A stretch of DNA of 64,000 nucleotides, taken from assembly GCA_039820545.1 (NCBI GenBank), contig JBCBPW010000014.1:35082-99081 (forward strand). Reading direction: 5' to 3'. The notes under the pieces were generated by a model. That model did no database searches and was not told where the DNA came from. It worked only from the letters and a program-made list of their open reading frames with translations. Below, one piece after another: positions 55,401 to 63,432 of this stretch; within the stretch, counting starts at the first letter, position 1; each line of letters begins with the position of its first letter. A program made the translations under genes and the position numbers. Source of the DNA: JALEFZ01 sp039820545 (GTDB lineage Bacteria; Bacteroidota; Bacteroidia; J057).

Positions 55401-56319
55401 CCTTGGGATTGGGACTCAGCAGAAACTTCCCACGGCCATCATTCGATAAGCCAATTCCTCCGATGACTGCCAATATGTTGTCGCCATCTTTTTCGGCATC
55501 CTCCAGCCTTTTGAGCAGGACCATACCCGCACCTTCAGAAGAAACCAAACCAGCAGAATTCTGATCGAATGGGACAAATTTATCCCCTCGGGGTGCGTAG
55601 GCGTAGAAAATGGAAAATCCAATATGGATAAAGAGTTGGTCAGAGCCGCTGACAGCTCCTGCAAGCATCAAGTCGGATTTGCCCGTGATGAGTTCATCGC
55701 AAGCGAGCTTGATGGCATAGAGAGAAGTGGCACAGGCAGCATCCAAGGCGTAGTGACTCCCGTTGAGGCCGAGGGCCTTGCTGACCATCTGAGAAGGCGT
55801 ATAATCTAGTACTTCGCTATTCGGTAGGGGACGCTTGCGGGGGTTGATGTGAAAATCCTTCTGTTCTAGTAATTGTTGAACAGCTTTTTCAGTGGTCTGC
55901 GTGTACATATCTGCCAGCAATCGGTGCGACGAACTGGTCGGAAAGGAGAGATTACCGAGAATCAATCCGCATCTATCCAGGCTCTTTTGATCCTGAAGAT
56001 AGCCTCCTTCACGCAGGGCTTCCTTGGCTACGTAAAGGGACCATTGGTAGAGCTTATCTTGTCTGGCCAGATAATCCGCAGGGAGTTGATATCCGCTAGG
56101 ATCAAACTGAAAGTCTCGTATGTAGCCCCCACGCAGGGAGTAGGTTTTGTCTGCGACGCCTTTTTCGGGCTGAAAAAATAGCTCAGGATCTACGCCAAAA
56201 TCCTCTGCTATGGCCGTTCCCGTCAAGTCTTTTTCCTGCATCAGATTCTCCCAAAACTCCTCGGGCGTGGAGGAGCCAGGGAAAAGTGCCGATGTTCCTA
56301 TAATTGCTATTCTTGCCAT
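49483..56319 (-). CDS. pfaC: PfaC-like PUFA synthase subunit: KS-CLF-AT-DH-DH
   Basis: 2278 residues. KS (1-445): Cys196 in DAACATSL, His332 in ECHATGTPLGD, His369 in VKSNMGHL. Chain-length-factor-like KS (462-880): the first His is replaced (LAATGIEA) and the Cys site reads TVSCGENAVF, with a Cys one residue off by hand alignment, so condensation there is unlikely. AT (about 998-1360): VAFVYPGSATAYTGLGQDL and nucleophile Ser1097 in FGYSMGECSS, the PfaB form. The remainder holds four hotdog units: two FabA-like dehydratases with catalytic His in PCHFRDDEVLAGSL and TCHFYEDPVMPGSL, each preceded by a degenerate unit. It starts 10 bp after the KR-DH gene. The order KS-CLF-AT-DH-DH resembles myxobacterial Pfa3 rather than Shewanella PfaC, which lacks AT. 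Confidence 0.93.
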   Translation of the reverse strand: MARIAIIGTSALFPGSSTPEEFWENLMQEKDLTGTAIAEDFGVDPELFFQPEKGVADKTYSLRGGYIRDFQFDPSGYQLPADYLARQDKLYQWSLYVAKEALREGGYLQDQKSLDRCGLILGNLSFPTSSSHRLLADMYTQTTEKAVQQLLEQKDFHINPRKRPLPNSEVLDYTPSQMVSKALGLNGSHYALDAACATSLYAIKLACDELITGKSDLMLAGAVSGSDQLFIHIGFSIFYAYAPRGDKFVPFDQNSAGLVSSEGAGMVLLKRLEDAEKDGDNILAVIGGIGLSNDGRGKFLLSPNPKGQNLAFERAYEPNNISPKNTSYLECHATGTPLGDVTELNSIATFFKKHDTTPLLGSVKSNMGHLLTAAGMTGLLKVLLAMQKEIVPPNINLENSIQPDEAWAGSAKMISETTPWNDPHKQAGINSFGFGGTNAHMVVQNYTQGQTSSAPLKSIALQPMAVIGMDAHFGGCPTLDDFYATIYQGKQHFDVLPKNRWKGFDQNSDLLKQYGFESGEAPKGAYIRDFEIDLLRYKIQPKEAEGIHPQQALLLKVADNAIKDAGLEESQNVAVLVAMESELAIHQIVARWDTSWQLKEALEQNGIELTEVQAEELMQLCKNSLNYREGTPMPSEFTSYIGNLMASRVSALWDFSGPTFTVSCGENAVFKTLEIAQHMLSLGEVDAVVVGAVDFSGGLENVLLRNKKDKVNTSANPSLSFNKDDEGWLIGEGAGAIVLTHASQKQTESYAVIDEIGKAASPSQVGYLELAATGIEAQDLEEKKHLLQFKPSQPTALGSVKTNIGHTYAASGMASLIKTVLCVHHSFIPGIPNWKAPKDGTAFAKTSYYFPSSSRPWILTEGQTLRKAAVNGLEGIQVRVSEAKGKRSVATTLLQEHAPRLFVLKGKNADQLIHQLEILEKEVVNTADFSLLAKNYFLQYQTDKTSKCLALLASNPKELLRETTFFKKNLTNAFQKEIVLKTPKGSYFTPTPLAQKGGKVAFVYPGSATAYTGLGQDLFQLFPSLLTYYEDLLGKDQLDQFVKSDYLFPKSQGRDTPHPNIYKDAISMMSAGVFYSANYTQVLRSFFQLEPDMAFGYSMGECSSMWYSLGVWHPNGAQKFRNSPIFKNRFAGNLELLAEHWGVSSEEAKARWVSLVLMAPRAEVEKLVEKEPHVYLTFINTDHEVIISGDKTACQVIAQKLGCPVIAIPFQNVIHQDFCKKEEVGLLDMHNFEVTDQPNIDFYSSISHSQIPVESLSIAQNSVDVCAQQVDFPKMVETVYQAGARIFIELGANATCTNWITSNLQGKAHLAVSIDQKGKTDIQSLLTLLAQLVSHGVDLDLSMLYPDAEQNNQKRQFLKKIIPGATPIFELFSEAAATGIFDNIQKRSVKKELVFSGTSHAVPAYANSINRGSESIQHDPNLAVQQVVATTTQEELTQPPTKSTAIMNTLEKDQLVVQKPKLGENGLRVQNYEAGEHLEGKTIVFSQEDLQEFAKGEIAKVFGPEYKAIDSYSRRVMLPMDPYLLVSRVTDMNAKLGKYEPCTMQTEYDIPYDAWYTTDKQIPWAVAVESGQCDLLLISYLGIDLENKGDLVYRLLDCTLTFVDDLPYEGQTLRYDISINSYVKNGDNLLFFFSYRCYVEDRLFLKMDGGCAGFFSDDQLNEGNGVVYSTEEIEARQNAEKKYFTPLLTTKKTSFTKEDLQHLINGDIEKCFEDESYFANGRNPSLRIPPAKILMLDRITSVDLKGGAYGLGLIIAEKDLHPDDWYFPCHFRDDEVLAGSLQAEGGGNLLRFFMLMLGLQRLTKDARFQSIFDLPQKVRCRKQVTPGNDTKLVYKLEIKEIGLIPDPYVIGDLEIISDGIVTVHFENLGLQLREKDNPRYLDAKPGVKIAERSEGAVMDEKDVTTFALGDMVDCFGEEFAIYRGRTKSRQPNTDLQLISRVLKVEGSRGTFSQNPTVYTEYDVPENPWYYDQNSHATMPYSVLMEIALQPCGLLGAYLGSTLQFPDTDLYLRNLDGDGESFDLPVGTDFRGKTIHNKSVLVSSIAHGGTILQRYTFELSIDGNVFYKGNSSFGFFTKEALDSQVGLDKGQEIPAWYKSNGLMPKDYMQVKLDSLYGKMKLFKAPADKPHYRLAGDQLNMLDNLIIAKDRGKFGKGYIHATKFIKTYDWFFTCHFYEDPVMPGSLGVESILQAMQVYALQQDLGKDFQSPKFVQLPNHQTVWKYRGQILLHVKEMHLEVHIKSIEKRGDQLAIIADAYLWNEGMRIYQVTDLGLGIEEA

Positions 56320-56329
56320 GTTGTTTCTT

Positions 56330-58807
56330 CTACCAAGTCAAACTTTGTGAGATGGTCACGACTGCACCATTCGTCGTGAAATACACATTACCCTCCTCAT
56401 CGTAGACCGTACAATCGGCCACCATCTTTACTTCAGTCGCTTCCACGATCGCCACGTTGACAAATAATTTTTTCCCGAAAGGCACCTCCTGATAAAAAAC
56501 CGCACCATCTGTCTGTAAGGGAAGGCTCTTGGCATTGCCTCTATTTTTTTGCACCCAGACGACCATGCCCTGGTATTGAATATCAGCGAAGAATGTATTG
56601 ATGGAGAATAAGGGAAACTGGCCTTGATCTGCTACAGGGACTTCGGGTGCATAGCAGGAAAGGATGATCTGCTCGTGGGTGCAATCCAGAATTTCTTCAA
56701 TTCCCTGGAAATAAGCTCCATGAAACAGCGAGCCGTCTTTGTACAAAACAGGTCCCTCTGATGGGGTATAAGTCCCGCTGATGTTGGGAGAAAACTTGGG
56801 AGCTTGTGGTGTAGACTTTTTATTGACCAACGTAATCTTAGCTCTGTAGTGATAAGTAGGAAGCTTTTTTCCCTCACTCAAAATGGTGGTCTCGAAAGAA
56901 ATGCGCTCCTCGTTTTTCTCTGTCTCTTTTATTTCCAGAATGTAATCCTCCTTCTGCTTGCCATCGAATACAATGCCTTTGAATAGCTTGGTATCCTGAA
57001 TCTGGAAGACCTTGTAATCGGGATATAAACTCTCAGAAACTTGTGCCATCCATCCTACGGCATTGACCACGGGAAGTACGGCATGGCCCTGGATCACATG
57101 ATGGTGGAGGAAGGGATTCTCTTCCAGGGTAAGGTTTCGGTGAATACGATGTGTGCGAAGCGTCCCCATATGACTCACAGCGGCAGGTAAGGTGCCTCCG
57201 ATGATAGCCTGGGGTTGGTCGCTATATTCTTTGCTGAGTTCATTGACCAGCATGGCGGGACCTCCCGCGCTATTGACCAGTTTGATGCCTGCGGCTTCAA
57301 ATTGTGCCTTGAGCTCGCCACTGACCATGCCACTATCCCATGCGCCCCAGTTGATGGCGGAGACATGGGTCTTAGGATGATTGGTCTTGAAGAGGTGGGC
57401 TGCTTTGCTCAGAATTTCATTTGCAATGGCGTAATCTGTCTGGCCTACATTTCCATAAAAACCAGCTACGGAAGAAAAGAGGACAAGATGATCCAGCTTG
57501 TTGAGATTGACAGCTCCCAGAAGACTCAGGAGCCCGTCTAGTTTGACAGAAAGTACATTCTCAAAATCCGCATCTGATTTATCTTGGATATATTTATCTG
57601 CGAGTCTCCCCGCACCATGAATGATCCCTGTGATGGAGCCGAGTTTAGAAACTGCTGCATCCAGTCCTTGGCGGAAACTACTGATATGGGTTACATCTCC
57701 CTGCACATACACTACTTCTCCGCCGTGGGCTTGGATCTGCCGGATCGTCTCCTCGATTTCCTTTTTTGCCACGATTTTTTTAAAGAGGCTTTTGACCTTC
57801 GGAAGGCTGGGCTGCTCCCCCTTTGCCTTCATATCCATCATGATGAACCTTTTCAACGCGCCTTCGTCCGATTCATTTTTGGCAAACGCTGGTACTTCAA
57901 AGCTAAAGTCGGATCGTCCGAGCAGGATAAATTTGCATTGGAAAGCTTTGGCCATTTCGATGACACAACTGGCTGTGACCCCTCTTGCACCTCCGCTCAC
58001 GAGGAAGACAGAATCTTTTGTAACGGTCGTTTGGATGGCGCGATTTTCCTGCGGCCAAACCTGTTGTACACCCGTGGTTTTTCTTCCTTTCTCTGAGATG
58101 CCTACCTCTACGATGCGAACATTGGGATCATGTAGTTCCGCGATGATGTGTTGGGCCATTGCTGGTGTCGGGAGTTCGGGTTGAATGTCGAGCGCTCGAC
58201 AATAAACAGGAGACCATTCCAGGTTGAGGCATTTGACCAATCCTGTCAGGCCTCCGCCAAATACAGACGCATTGCCACGCTTGCCTTGTCCGAGTTTGCC
58301 GTCGGTTCGTGTGACGGTGACAAAGTGAGCCCTTTGCTGTTCTCCCAATTCATTGACATCCGCTTTGATGTGCTTGGCAATGAAGAAAACAGCCTTGATG
58401 ATGTCCTTTTCCGTCTGGTAGTGTTGGGCGAAGTTTCCATGCTGAAATTCTAAGTGGGGATGTAAATGGAGAAATCCTCCTGTTTTCCCATACTGCGTTT
58501 GAATGTGCTGAATAGCTTGACCCACGGCTTCCTCAGTGTAAGCGGAAAGGCTCACTGCGTTTTCAGCTATAGGATGAGGGATACCTGGAAGATTCAATGT
58601 CACCACCTTATTTCCCTTAGATATGAGCTCACTCAGAACCTTTCTACTCAATTCAGAACCATCATTTGTCAGGATTACATGATGTGTAGCAGGAAGGGTA
58701 TAGGCTAAAAAATCGGGCTTGGGCAAATAGGACAGGCCAATCTCAAAGCGATCTACGCCGTGAAATTGACCTGTCTGAATGGAATTTATTTCAGCCGTTT
58801 TTACCAC
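56330..58807 (-). CDS. Free-standing KR-DH protein of the PUFA synthase (split C-terminal half of PfaA)
   Basis: 825 residues. Residues 1-260 form the structural half of a ketoreductase (LPATHHVILTNDG, GKTGGFLHLHPHLE, GGGLTGLVKCLNLEW). The catalytic half has VFLVSGGARGVTASC (NADPH loop, from residue 267), GIIHGAGRLADKYI, Ser445/446 in FSSVAGFYG, Tyr459 and Asn463. After about residue 555 comes a hotdog dehydratase with HVIQGHAVLP (His570, HxxxGxxxxP) and a second half to the end, like the DH now recognised at the C-terminus of PfaA/OrfA proteins. It starts 8 bp after pfaA. In known Pfa systems this segment is fused to the ACPs; here it is a separate polypeptide. Confidence 0.93.
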   Translation of the reverse strand: MVKTAEINSIQTGQFHGVDRFEIGLSYLPKPDFLAYTLPATHHVILTNDGSELSRKVLSELISKGNKVVTLNLPGIPHPIAENAVSLSAYTEEAVGQAIQHIQTQYGKTGGFLHLHPHLEFQHGNFAQHYQTEKDIIKAVFFIAKHIKADVNELGEQQRAHFVTVTRTDGKLGQGKRGNASVFGGGLTGLVKCLNLEWSPVYCRALDIQPELPTPAMAQHIIAELHDPNVRIVEVGISEKGRKTTGVQQVWPQENRAIQTTVTKDSVFLVSGGARGVTASCVIEMAKAFQCKFILLGRSDFSFEVPAFAKNESDEGALKRFIMMDMKAKGEQPSLPKVKSLFKKIVAKKEIEETIRQIQAHGGEVVYVQGDVTHISSFRQGLDAAVSKLGSITGIIHGAGRLADKYIQDKSDADFENVLSVKLDGLLSLLGAVNLNKLDHLVLFSSVAGFYGNVGQTDYAIANEILSKAAHLFKTNHPKTHVSAINWGAWDSGMVSGELKAQFEAAGIKLVNSAGGPAMLVNELSKEYSDQPQAIIGGTLPAAVSHMGTLRTHRIHRNLTLEENPFLHHHVIQGHAVLPVVNAVGWMAQVSESLYPDYKVFQIQDTKLFKGIVFDGKQKEDYILEIKETEKNEERISFETTILSEGKKLPTYHYRAKITLVNKKSTPQAPKFSPNISGTYTPSEGPVLYKDGSLFHGAYFQGIEEILDCTHEQIILSCYAPEVPVADQGQFPLFSINTFFADIQYQGMVVWVQKNRGNAKSLPLQTDGAVFYQEVPFGKKLFVNVAIVEATEVKMVADCTVYDEEGNVYFTTNGAVVTISQSLTW

Positions 58808-58815
58808 AGGAGCAG

Positions 58816-61800
58816 TTACGACATTACTTTTTTTTTTGCGTTTTGCCCGACATAGTCGACGATCTCGCCCAGTGTTCTCAGCTCTGTGAGTTCATTGGGG
58901 TTGATACCTGAAACCTCGGGATACTTTTGGGTAAGTGCGCCGAAGATTTCTACTCTTTTGATCGAGTCGATTCCCAGATCTGCTTCCATGTCCATGCTCA
59001 GTTCGAGCATCTCGGCAGGATATCCTGTCTTCTCGCTGACGACTTCGAGGAGCATCCCTGCGAGTTGATCGTCACTCACAGATTGTGCAGCTGTCTCGAC
59101 GACAGGCTGTGCGACAGGAGCAGGAGCCGCTGTAGCTGTCTGCACGCTTGAGCCTTTTGCTCCGACGTAGTCAACGATCTCCCCTAGTGTTCTCAGCTCT
59201 GTGAGTTCGTTTGGATTGATGCCTGAAACCTCAGGATATTTTTGGGTAAGTGCGCCGAATATTTCTACACGCTTGATGGAGTCGATTCCCAGATCTGCTT
59301 CCATGTCCATGCTCAGTTCGAGCATCTCGGCAGGATATCCTGTCTTCTCGCTGACGACTTCGAGGAGCATCCCTGCGAGTTGATCGTCACTCACAGATTG
59401 TGCAGCTGTCTCGACGACAGGCTGTGCGACAGGAGCAGGAGCCGCTGTAGCTGTCTGCACGCTTGAGCCTTTTGCTCCGACGTAGTCAACGATCTCCCCT
59501 AGTGTTCTCAGCTCTGTGAGTTCGTTTGGATTGATGCCTGAAACCTCAGGATATTTTTGGGTAAGTGCGCCGAATATTTCTACACGCTTGATGGAGTCGA
59601 TTCCCAGATCTGCTTCCATGTCCATGCTCAGTTCGAGCATCTCGGCAGGATATCCTGTCTTCTCGCTGACGACTTCGAGTAGCATCCCTGCGAGTTGGCT
59701 ATTGTCTACTGCAGGGGCTGTTGGTACAGCTGTTTCGACGACAGGCTGTGCTACAGGAGTAGGAGAAGTTACCGATGTAGAAGTGCTTGTCGTTTGCACA
59801 CCTGAACCCTTCGCTCCGACATAGTCGACGATCTCCCCTAGTGTTCGTAATTCCGTGAGTTCGTTGGGATTGATACCCGAGACTTCAGGATACTTTTGGG
59901 TTAGTGCGCCGAATATCTCTACTCTTTTGATCGAGTCAATGCCCAGATCTGCTTCCATATCCATGCTCAGTTCGAGCATCTCAGCAGGGTATCCCGTCTT
60001 TTCGCTGACGACTTCGAGGAGCATCCCTGCTAGCTGACTATTGTCTACGACAGGAGCTAGAGTGGGAGCAGGAGCTTCGATGACTGCCTGCGCTACGGGA
60101 ATCGCTACACTACTTGTATGGGCATGTCCGTTGCCATTACCGTTGCTGTAGACAGCTGTATCTGGAACAGGAGGGATAGTAGGATTTGTAAAGCCATCAG
60201 TGGAGACTTCATTCTTATGGACAGAGGGTGGCGCTTGAGTGGCATTGACAGTATCTGAGAGGAGCTGTAGCAACTGCTGAGACTGCTTATTTTGTTCATC
60301 CATAAAGCGCTCAAAGATCTCCAGAGATTTGGTCTGATTCGCTTTAAATGATTCTAAAGTAGATTGTATTAACGCTAATACTTCTTTATGCATCATTTCT
60401 TCTTCGGTTTCTGTTTGAGGATTAGGGCTGTTTTGCGCAACGGGGACTTCTACTGGTACTTCCACGATTTTTTCCACCGTGACAATTTTTTCGATCGTTT
60501 CTGTTGTTCCCCCTTGAATGTGGAAGCCATCATTCAGGACATCCTGATAGGCTTTTTGTGTAGCAGGAGAAACGTAGTTGTTGCCACTGAGCTGCACCGT
60601 GAGTTTAGATTTGGGTGGTAGTGGAACCAAATCCTTTTTGTAAGGATCAATATGGCTGATTGGCAAGCCTAGAACTTGCATCTGAACCACTGCTTGACGC
60701 AATTGCAGGTCGCCGTCCTGCTTGGCATTCGCATTGATGGCAATGGCTACCATGTCTTTGTCTTTGAGTGTCTGCTTGACAAGGTTGGTTAGGATGCCTT
60801 TGGGACCAAACTCTATGAAGACTCTGGCACCTGCTTGATAGAGATTTTCAACTTGATTTTTGAAAAGGACAGGCTTGAGAATCTGGTTCTTCAGGATAGA
60901 TTTTAAGCTATCCAAATGATGGGGATAGGCCTCTCCTGTCGTATTTGCATAAACAGGAACTTGGGGAAGGCGGAAGCTTTGTCTTTCTACAAAAGCAGAA
61001 AATGGTTGCTGGGCATGCTTGACAAAATCAGTATGGAAGGCAGCGGAAACAGGAAGGGGAATGACAGAGAATCCCTGTGCCTTGAGTTGTGTTTCTGCTG
61101 CTTGTATGTGGGCTGTTCCCCCAGCAACAATGACCTGATTATTAGAATTGACATTGGCAATGGATACACCTGGAATAGATGCAATCGCTTGCTGCACCTG
61201 CTCTTGAGGGGCTTTGACGGCCATCATCGTTCCAGGATCTGCATTCGGATTTTGAAGCGCCATGGCTTCACCTCTTGCTTTGGCCAAAGCCAGGAAGGTC
61301 GCCTCATCGTACACGCCAGCTGCCCAGAGGGCTGTCAGTTCGCCAAAACTATGCCCTGCTGTGAAATCCGCCTGAAAACCTGCTTGCTTGAGCAGATTGT
61401 ATTGTCCCATACTCAGCGTTCCGATCGCAGGCTGTGCGTGTTGAGTTTGCGTCAATACTTTCTGCTGCGATTTTCTTTCCTCGTTGGAGAAGACGGGAAT
61501 AGGGAAAATGGTTTGTGAAAGCGCTTTTTGCCCTGATTTTTGATATAACGCATCAGTATTTTCAAAAGCCTGTGCCACCACGGGATATGCATTGGCTAGC
61601 GCTTTCCCCATGCCGACATACTGTGCGCCTTGCCCTGCAAATAAAGCGGCTACTTTTTGTGTCCCTGGGTTGATTCCTTGGGGACGATAATAGATTCCCT
61701 TGGGATGCTCCCATGCTTGGGTATTTGTTTGTAATTGCTGGCTGGCAATCGCCAGATATTCTACACATGCTGCTAAGTCGCTTACCACAAAACCTAGACG

Positions 61801-63408
61801 TGCTTGATGGGTGATTACGGGATGGTTTTTGCTGTCTTTTACCAAGGCTTCAAAAGCATCCTGTCCTTCCTCTCCTTGAAGCGCAGCTAATTGCGCTTGG
61901 CAAAGCTGCTGTAAGGCTTGTGGATTCTCTGCTTGGAGTAAAACCGTTTTATGGGGTTCATGCAGTCGATAGTTTTGATTATTTTGATCTGCATGTTCTT
62001 CCATCGTAATGTGGACATTGATCCCACCGAAGCCAAAAGCTGAGACGCTCGCACGTCGGGGGTGTCCATTTCTGATCCAGGGACGAGCCTCGGTATTGAT
62101 ATAGATGGCCGAATCTTCGATGTTGAACTTCGAGTTGGGCTTTTCTACATTGATGGTGGGAGGAAGCACCCTATGGTGAAGACTGAGGATGGCTTTGATG
62201 ATCCCGCCTGCACCTGCGGCAGCTTTGGTGTGACCGATCTGGGATTTCACCGACCCAAGGGCAATGTGCTGTTTTTGCGGATTGTTCGCACCAAAGACCA
62301 TTTGCATAGAGGTGAACTCCGTGGGGTCCCCTGCTCCTGTACCTGTGCCGTGCGCTTCGATCAGTCCCACGGTAGAAGGGGCATAGCCTGCATCCTCATA
62401 GGCCCGATTCATCGCCAATGCCTGTCCCGAAGGACGAGGCGCATAGACAGATTTGAATCGACCATCACTGGACGTTCCCACACCCTTGATGACAGCATAA
62501 ATGTGGTCTCCATCTCTTTTTGCGTCTTCCAATCGCTTCAAGACGAGCATGCCGATCCCTTCCCCTATGAGCATACCATCTGCTTTGTCACTGAATGGGC
62601 TGATGTTGCCCGACTTGGAGAAAGCAGGTGTCTTGGAGAAAGACATATACATGAAAGGGGAATTGTCAGTGTCAACGCCTCCTGTCAGCATCATGTCGCA
62701 CCTGCCTTCTACAAGTTCGCTGAGGGCCATTTTGATGGCGCTGAGCGAAGCTGCACAAGCAGCATCTACTACACTATTGATTCCTCCTAAGTCGAAGCGA
62801 TTGGTGATCCGACCAGAAATGACATTGCCCAATAGGCCAGGGAAGGCATTTTCATTCCAACTGACATATGCCTTCTTCATTTTATCGACGATACGAGGAA
62901 TGTCTTCTTCTGCTACACCAGATGACCTGAGTGCTTTTTCCCATATCGGATATTGCAGGCGTGCGATGAGGGGCGTGATGAGCTTTTGCCCGCCTCCCAC
63001 ACCCAGGAGCACGCCTGTTTTTGCTTTGAGTTCTGCTGTGAATTTGGCAGATTCTTTGCCATACCCTGCATCTTCAAAGGCATCTCTAGCAGCGACTAGA
63101 CCCAATAATTGACTGGCGTCTGTGACCTCCAAAATATTGGGTGGTAAGCCAAACTCCATCGGATTGAAGTCGATCTTGGGCAGGAAGCCCCCACGTTTGC
63201 AATAGGTTTTGTCTGGTGCAAACATATCCTCATCGTAGTAATCTTCTATTGCCCAACGATCATCGGGCACATCGGTGATACTGTCTCGCCCCTGGATGAT
63301 ATTGGTCCAAAATTCTTCTACATTCTTGGCATCAGCGAATATGGAAGAAAGACCGATGACGGCGATAGGAGTTTTTTGTAATGAGCCATTGATATTCATC
63401 GAATGCAT
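58816..63408 (-). CDS. pfaA: PfaA: PUFA synthase KS-MAT with four tandem ACP domains
   Basis: 1530 residues; ATGs at 63408 and 63399 are both possible. KS (about 14-465): Cys218 in VVDAACAASLSAIKM, IEAHGTGTGAGDPTEF, VKSQIGHTKAAAGAG. Malonyl-CoA acyltransferase (about 600-890): VAALFAGQGAQYVGMG, nucleophile in FTAGHSFGELTALW, and RGEAMA with the Arg that selects malonyl. A Pro/Ala/Gln-rich linker follows, including a run ending in NGNGNGHAH. Four ACPs follow with phosphopantetheine Ser at about 1159, 1272, 1377 and 1482, each in ADLGIDSIKRVEIF. It loads malonyl units and carries the growing chain. No KR follows, as it is encoded separately. 24 bp after the tetR-type gene. Confidence 0.95.
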   Translation of the reverse strand: MHSMNINGSLQKTPIAVIGLSSIFADAKNVEEFWTNIIQGRDSITDVPDDRWAIEDYYDEDMFAPDKTYCKRGGFLPKIDFNPMEFGLPPNILEVTDASQLLGLVAARDAFEDAGYGKESAKFTAELKAKTGVLLGVGGGQKLITPLIARLQYPIWEKALRSSGVAEEDIPRIVDKMKKAYVSWNENAFPGLLGNVISGRITNRFDLGGINSVVDAACAASLSAIKMALSELVEGRCDMMLTGGVDTDNSPFMYMSFSKTPAFSKSGNISPFSDKADGMLIGEGIGMLVLKRLEDAKRDGDHIYAVIKGVGTSSDGRFKSVYAPRPSGQALAMNRAYEDAGYAPSTVGLIEAHGTGTGAGDPTEFTSMQMVFGANNPQKQHIALGSVKSQIGHTKAAAGAGGIIKAILSLHHRVLPPTINVEKPNSKFNIEDSAIYINTEARPWIRNGHPRRASVSAFGFGGINVHITMEEHADQNNQNYRLHEPHKTVLLQAENPQALQQLCQAQLAALQGEEGQDAFEALVKDSKNHPVITHQARLGFVVSDLAACVEYLAIASQQLQTNTQAWEHPKGIYYRPQGINPGTQKVAALFAGQGAQYVGMGKALANAYPVVAQAFENTDALYQKSGQKALSQTIFPIPVFSNEERKSQQKVLTQTQHAQPAIGTLSMGQYNLLKQAGFQADFTAGHSFGELTALWAAGVYDEATFLALAKARGEAMALQNPNADPGTMMAVKAPQEQVQQAIASIPGVSIANVNSNNQVIVAGGTAHIQAAETQLKAQGFSVIPLPVSAAFHTDFVKHAQQPFSAFVERQSFRLPQVPVYANTTGEAYPHHLDSLKSILKNQILKPVLFKNQVENLYQAGARVFIEFGPKGILTNLVKQTLKDKDMVAIAINANAKQDGDLQLRQAVVQMQVLGLPISHIDPYKKDLVPLPPKSKLTVQLSGNNYVSPATQKAYQDVLNDGFHIQGGTTETIEKIVTVEKIVEVPVEVPVAQNSPNPQTETEEEMMHKEVLALIQSTLESFKANQTKSLEIFERFMDEQNKQSQQLLQLLSDTVNATQAPPSVHKNEVSTDGFTNPTIPPVPDTAVYSNGNGNGHAHTSSVAIPVAQAVIEAPAPTLAPVVDNSQLAGMLLEVVSEKTGYPAEMLELSMDMEADLGIDSIKRVEIFGALTQKYPEVSGINPNELTELRTLGEIVDYVGAKGSGVQTTSTSTSVTSPTPVAQPVVETAVPTAPAVDNSQLAGMLLEVVSEKTGYPAEMLELSMDMEADLGIDSIKRVEIFGALTQKYPEVSGINPNELTELRTLGEIVDYVGAKGSSVQTATAAPAPVAQPVVETAAQSVSDDQLAGMLLEVVSEKTGYPAEMLELSMDMEADLGIDSIKRVEIFGALTQKYPEVSGINPNELTELRTLGEIVDYVGAKGSSVQTATAAPAPVAQPVVETAAQSVSDDQLAGMLLEVVSEKTGYPAEMLELSMDMEADLGIDSIKRVEIFGALTQKYPEVSGINPNELTELRTLGEIVDYVGQNAKKKVMS
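58964..59679. repeat. Tandem 315-nt DNA repeat encoding ACP domains 2-4
   Basis: Nucleotides 58964-59364 are identical to 59279-59679, a 401-nt perfect match at a 315-nt offset (105 codons). The repeat covers ACP plus linker. The ACP1-encoding copy (about 59830-60040) gives nearly the same protein but has many synonymous differences, so the identical copies are recent duplications or gene conversion. Confidence 0.9.
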
Positions 63409-63432
63409 GGGTTTTATATTTTCAGAGGGTGG

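Noticed and set aside
58886..60037. Repeated plus-strand frames of 60-102 residues across the ACP region
   Set aside because: They are antisense shadows of the tandem ACP repeat, repeated because the DNA itself is repeated.
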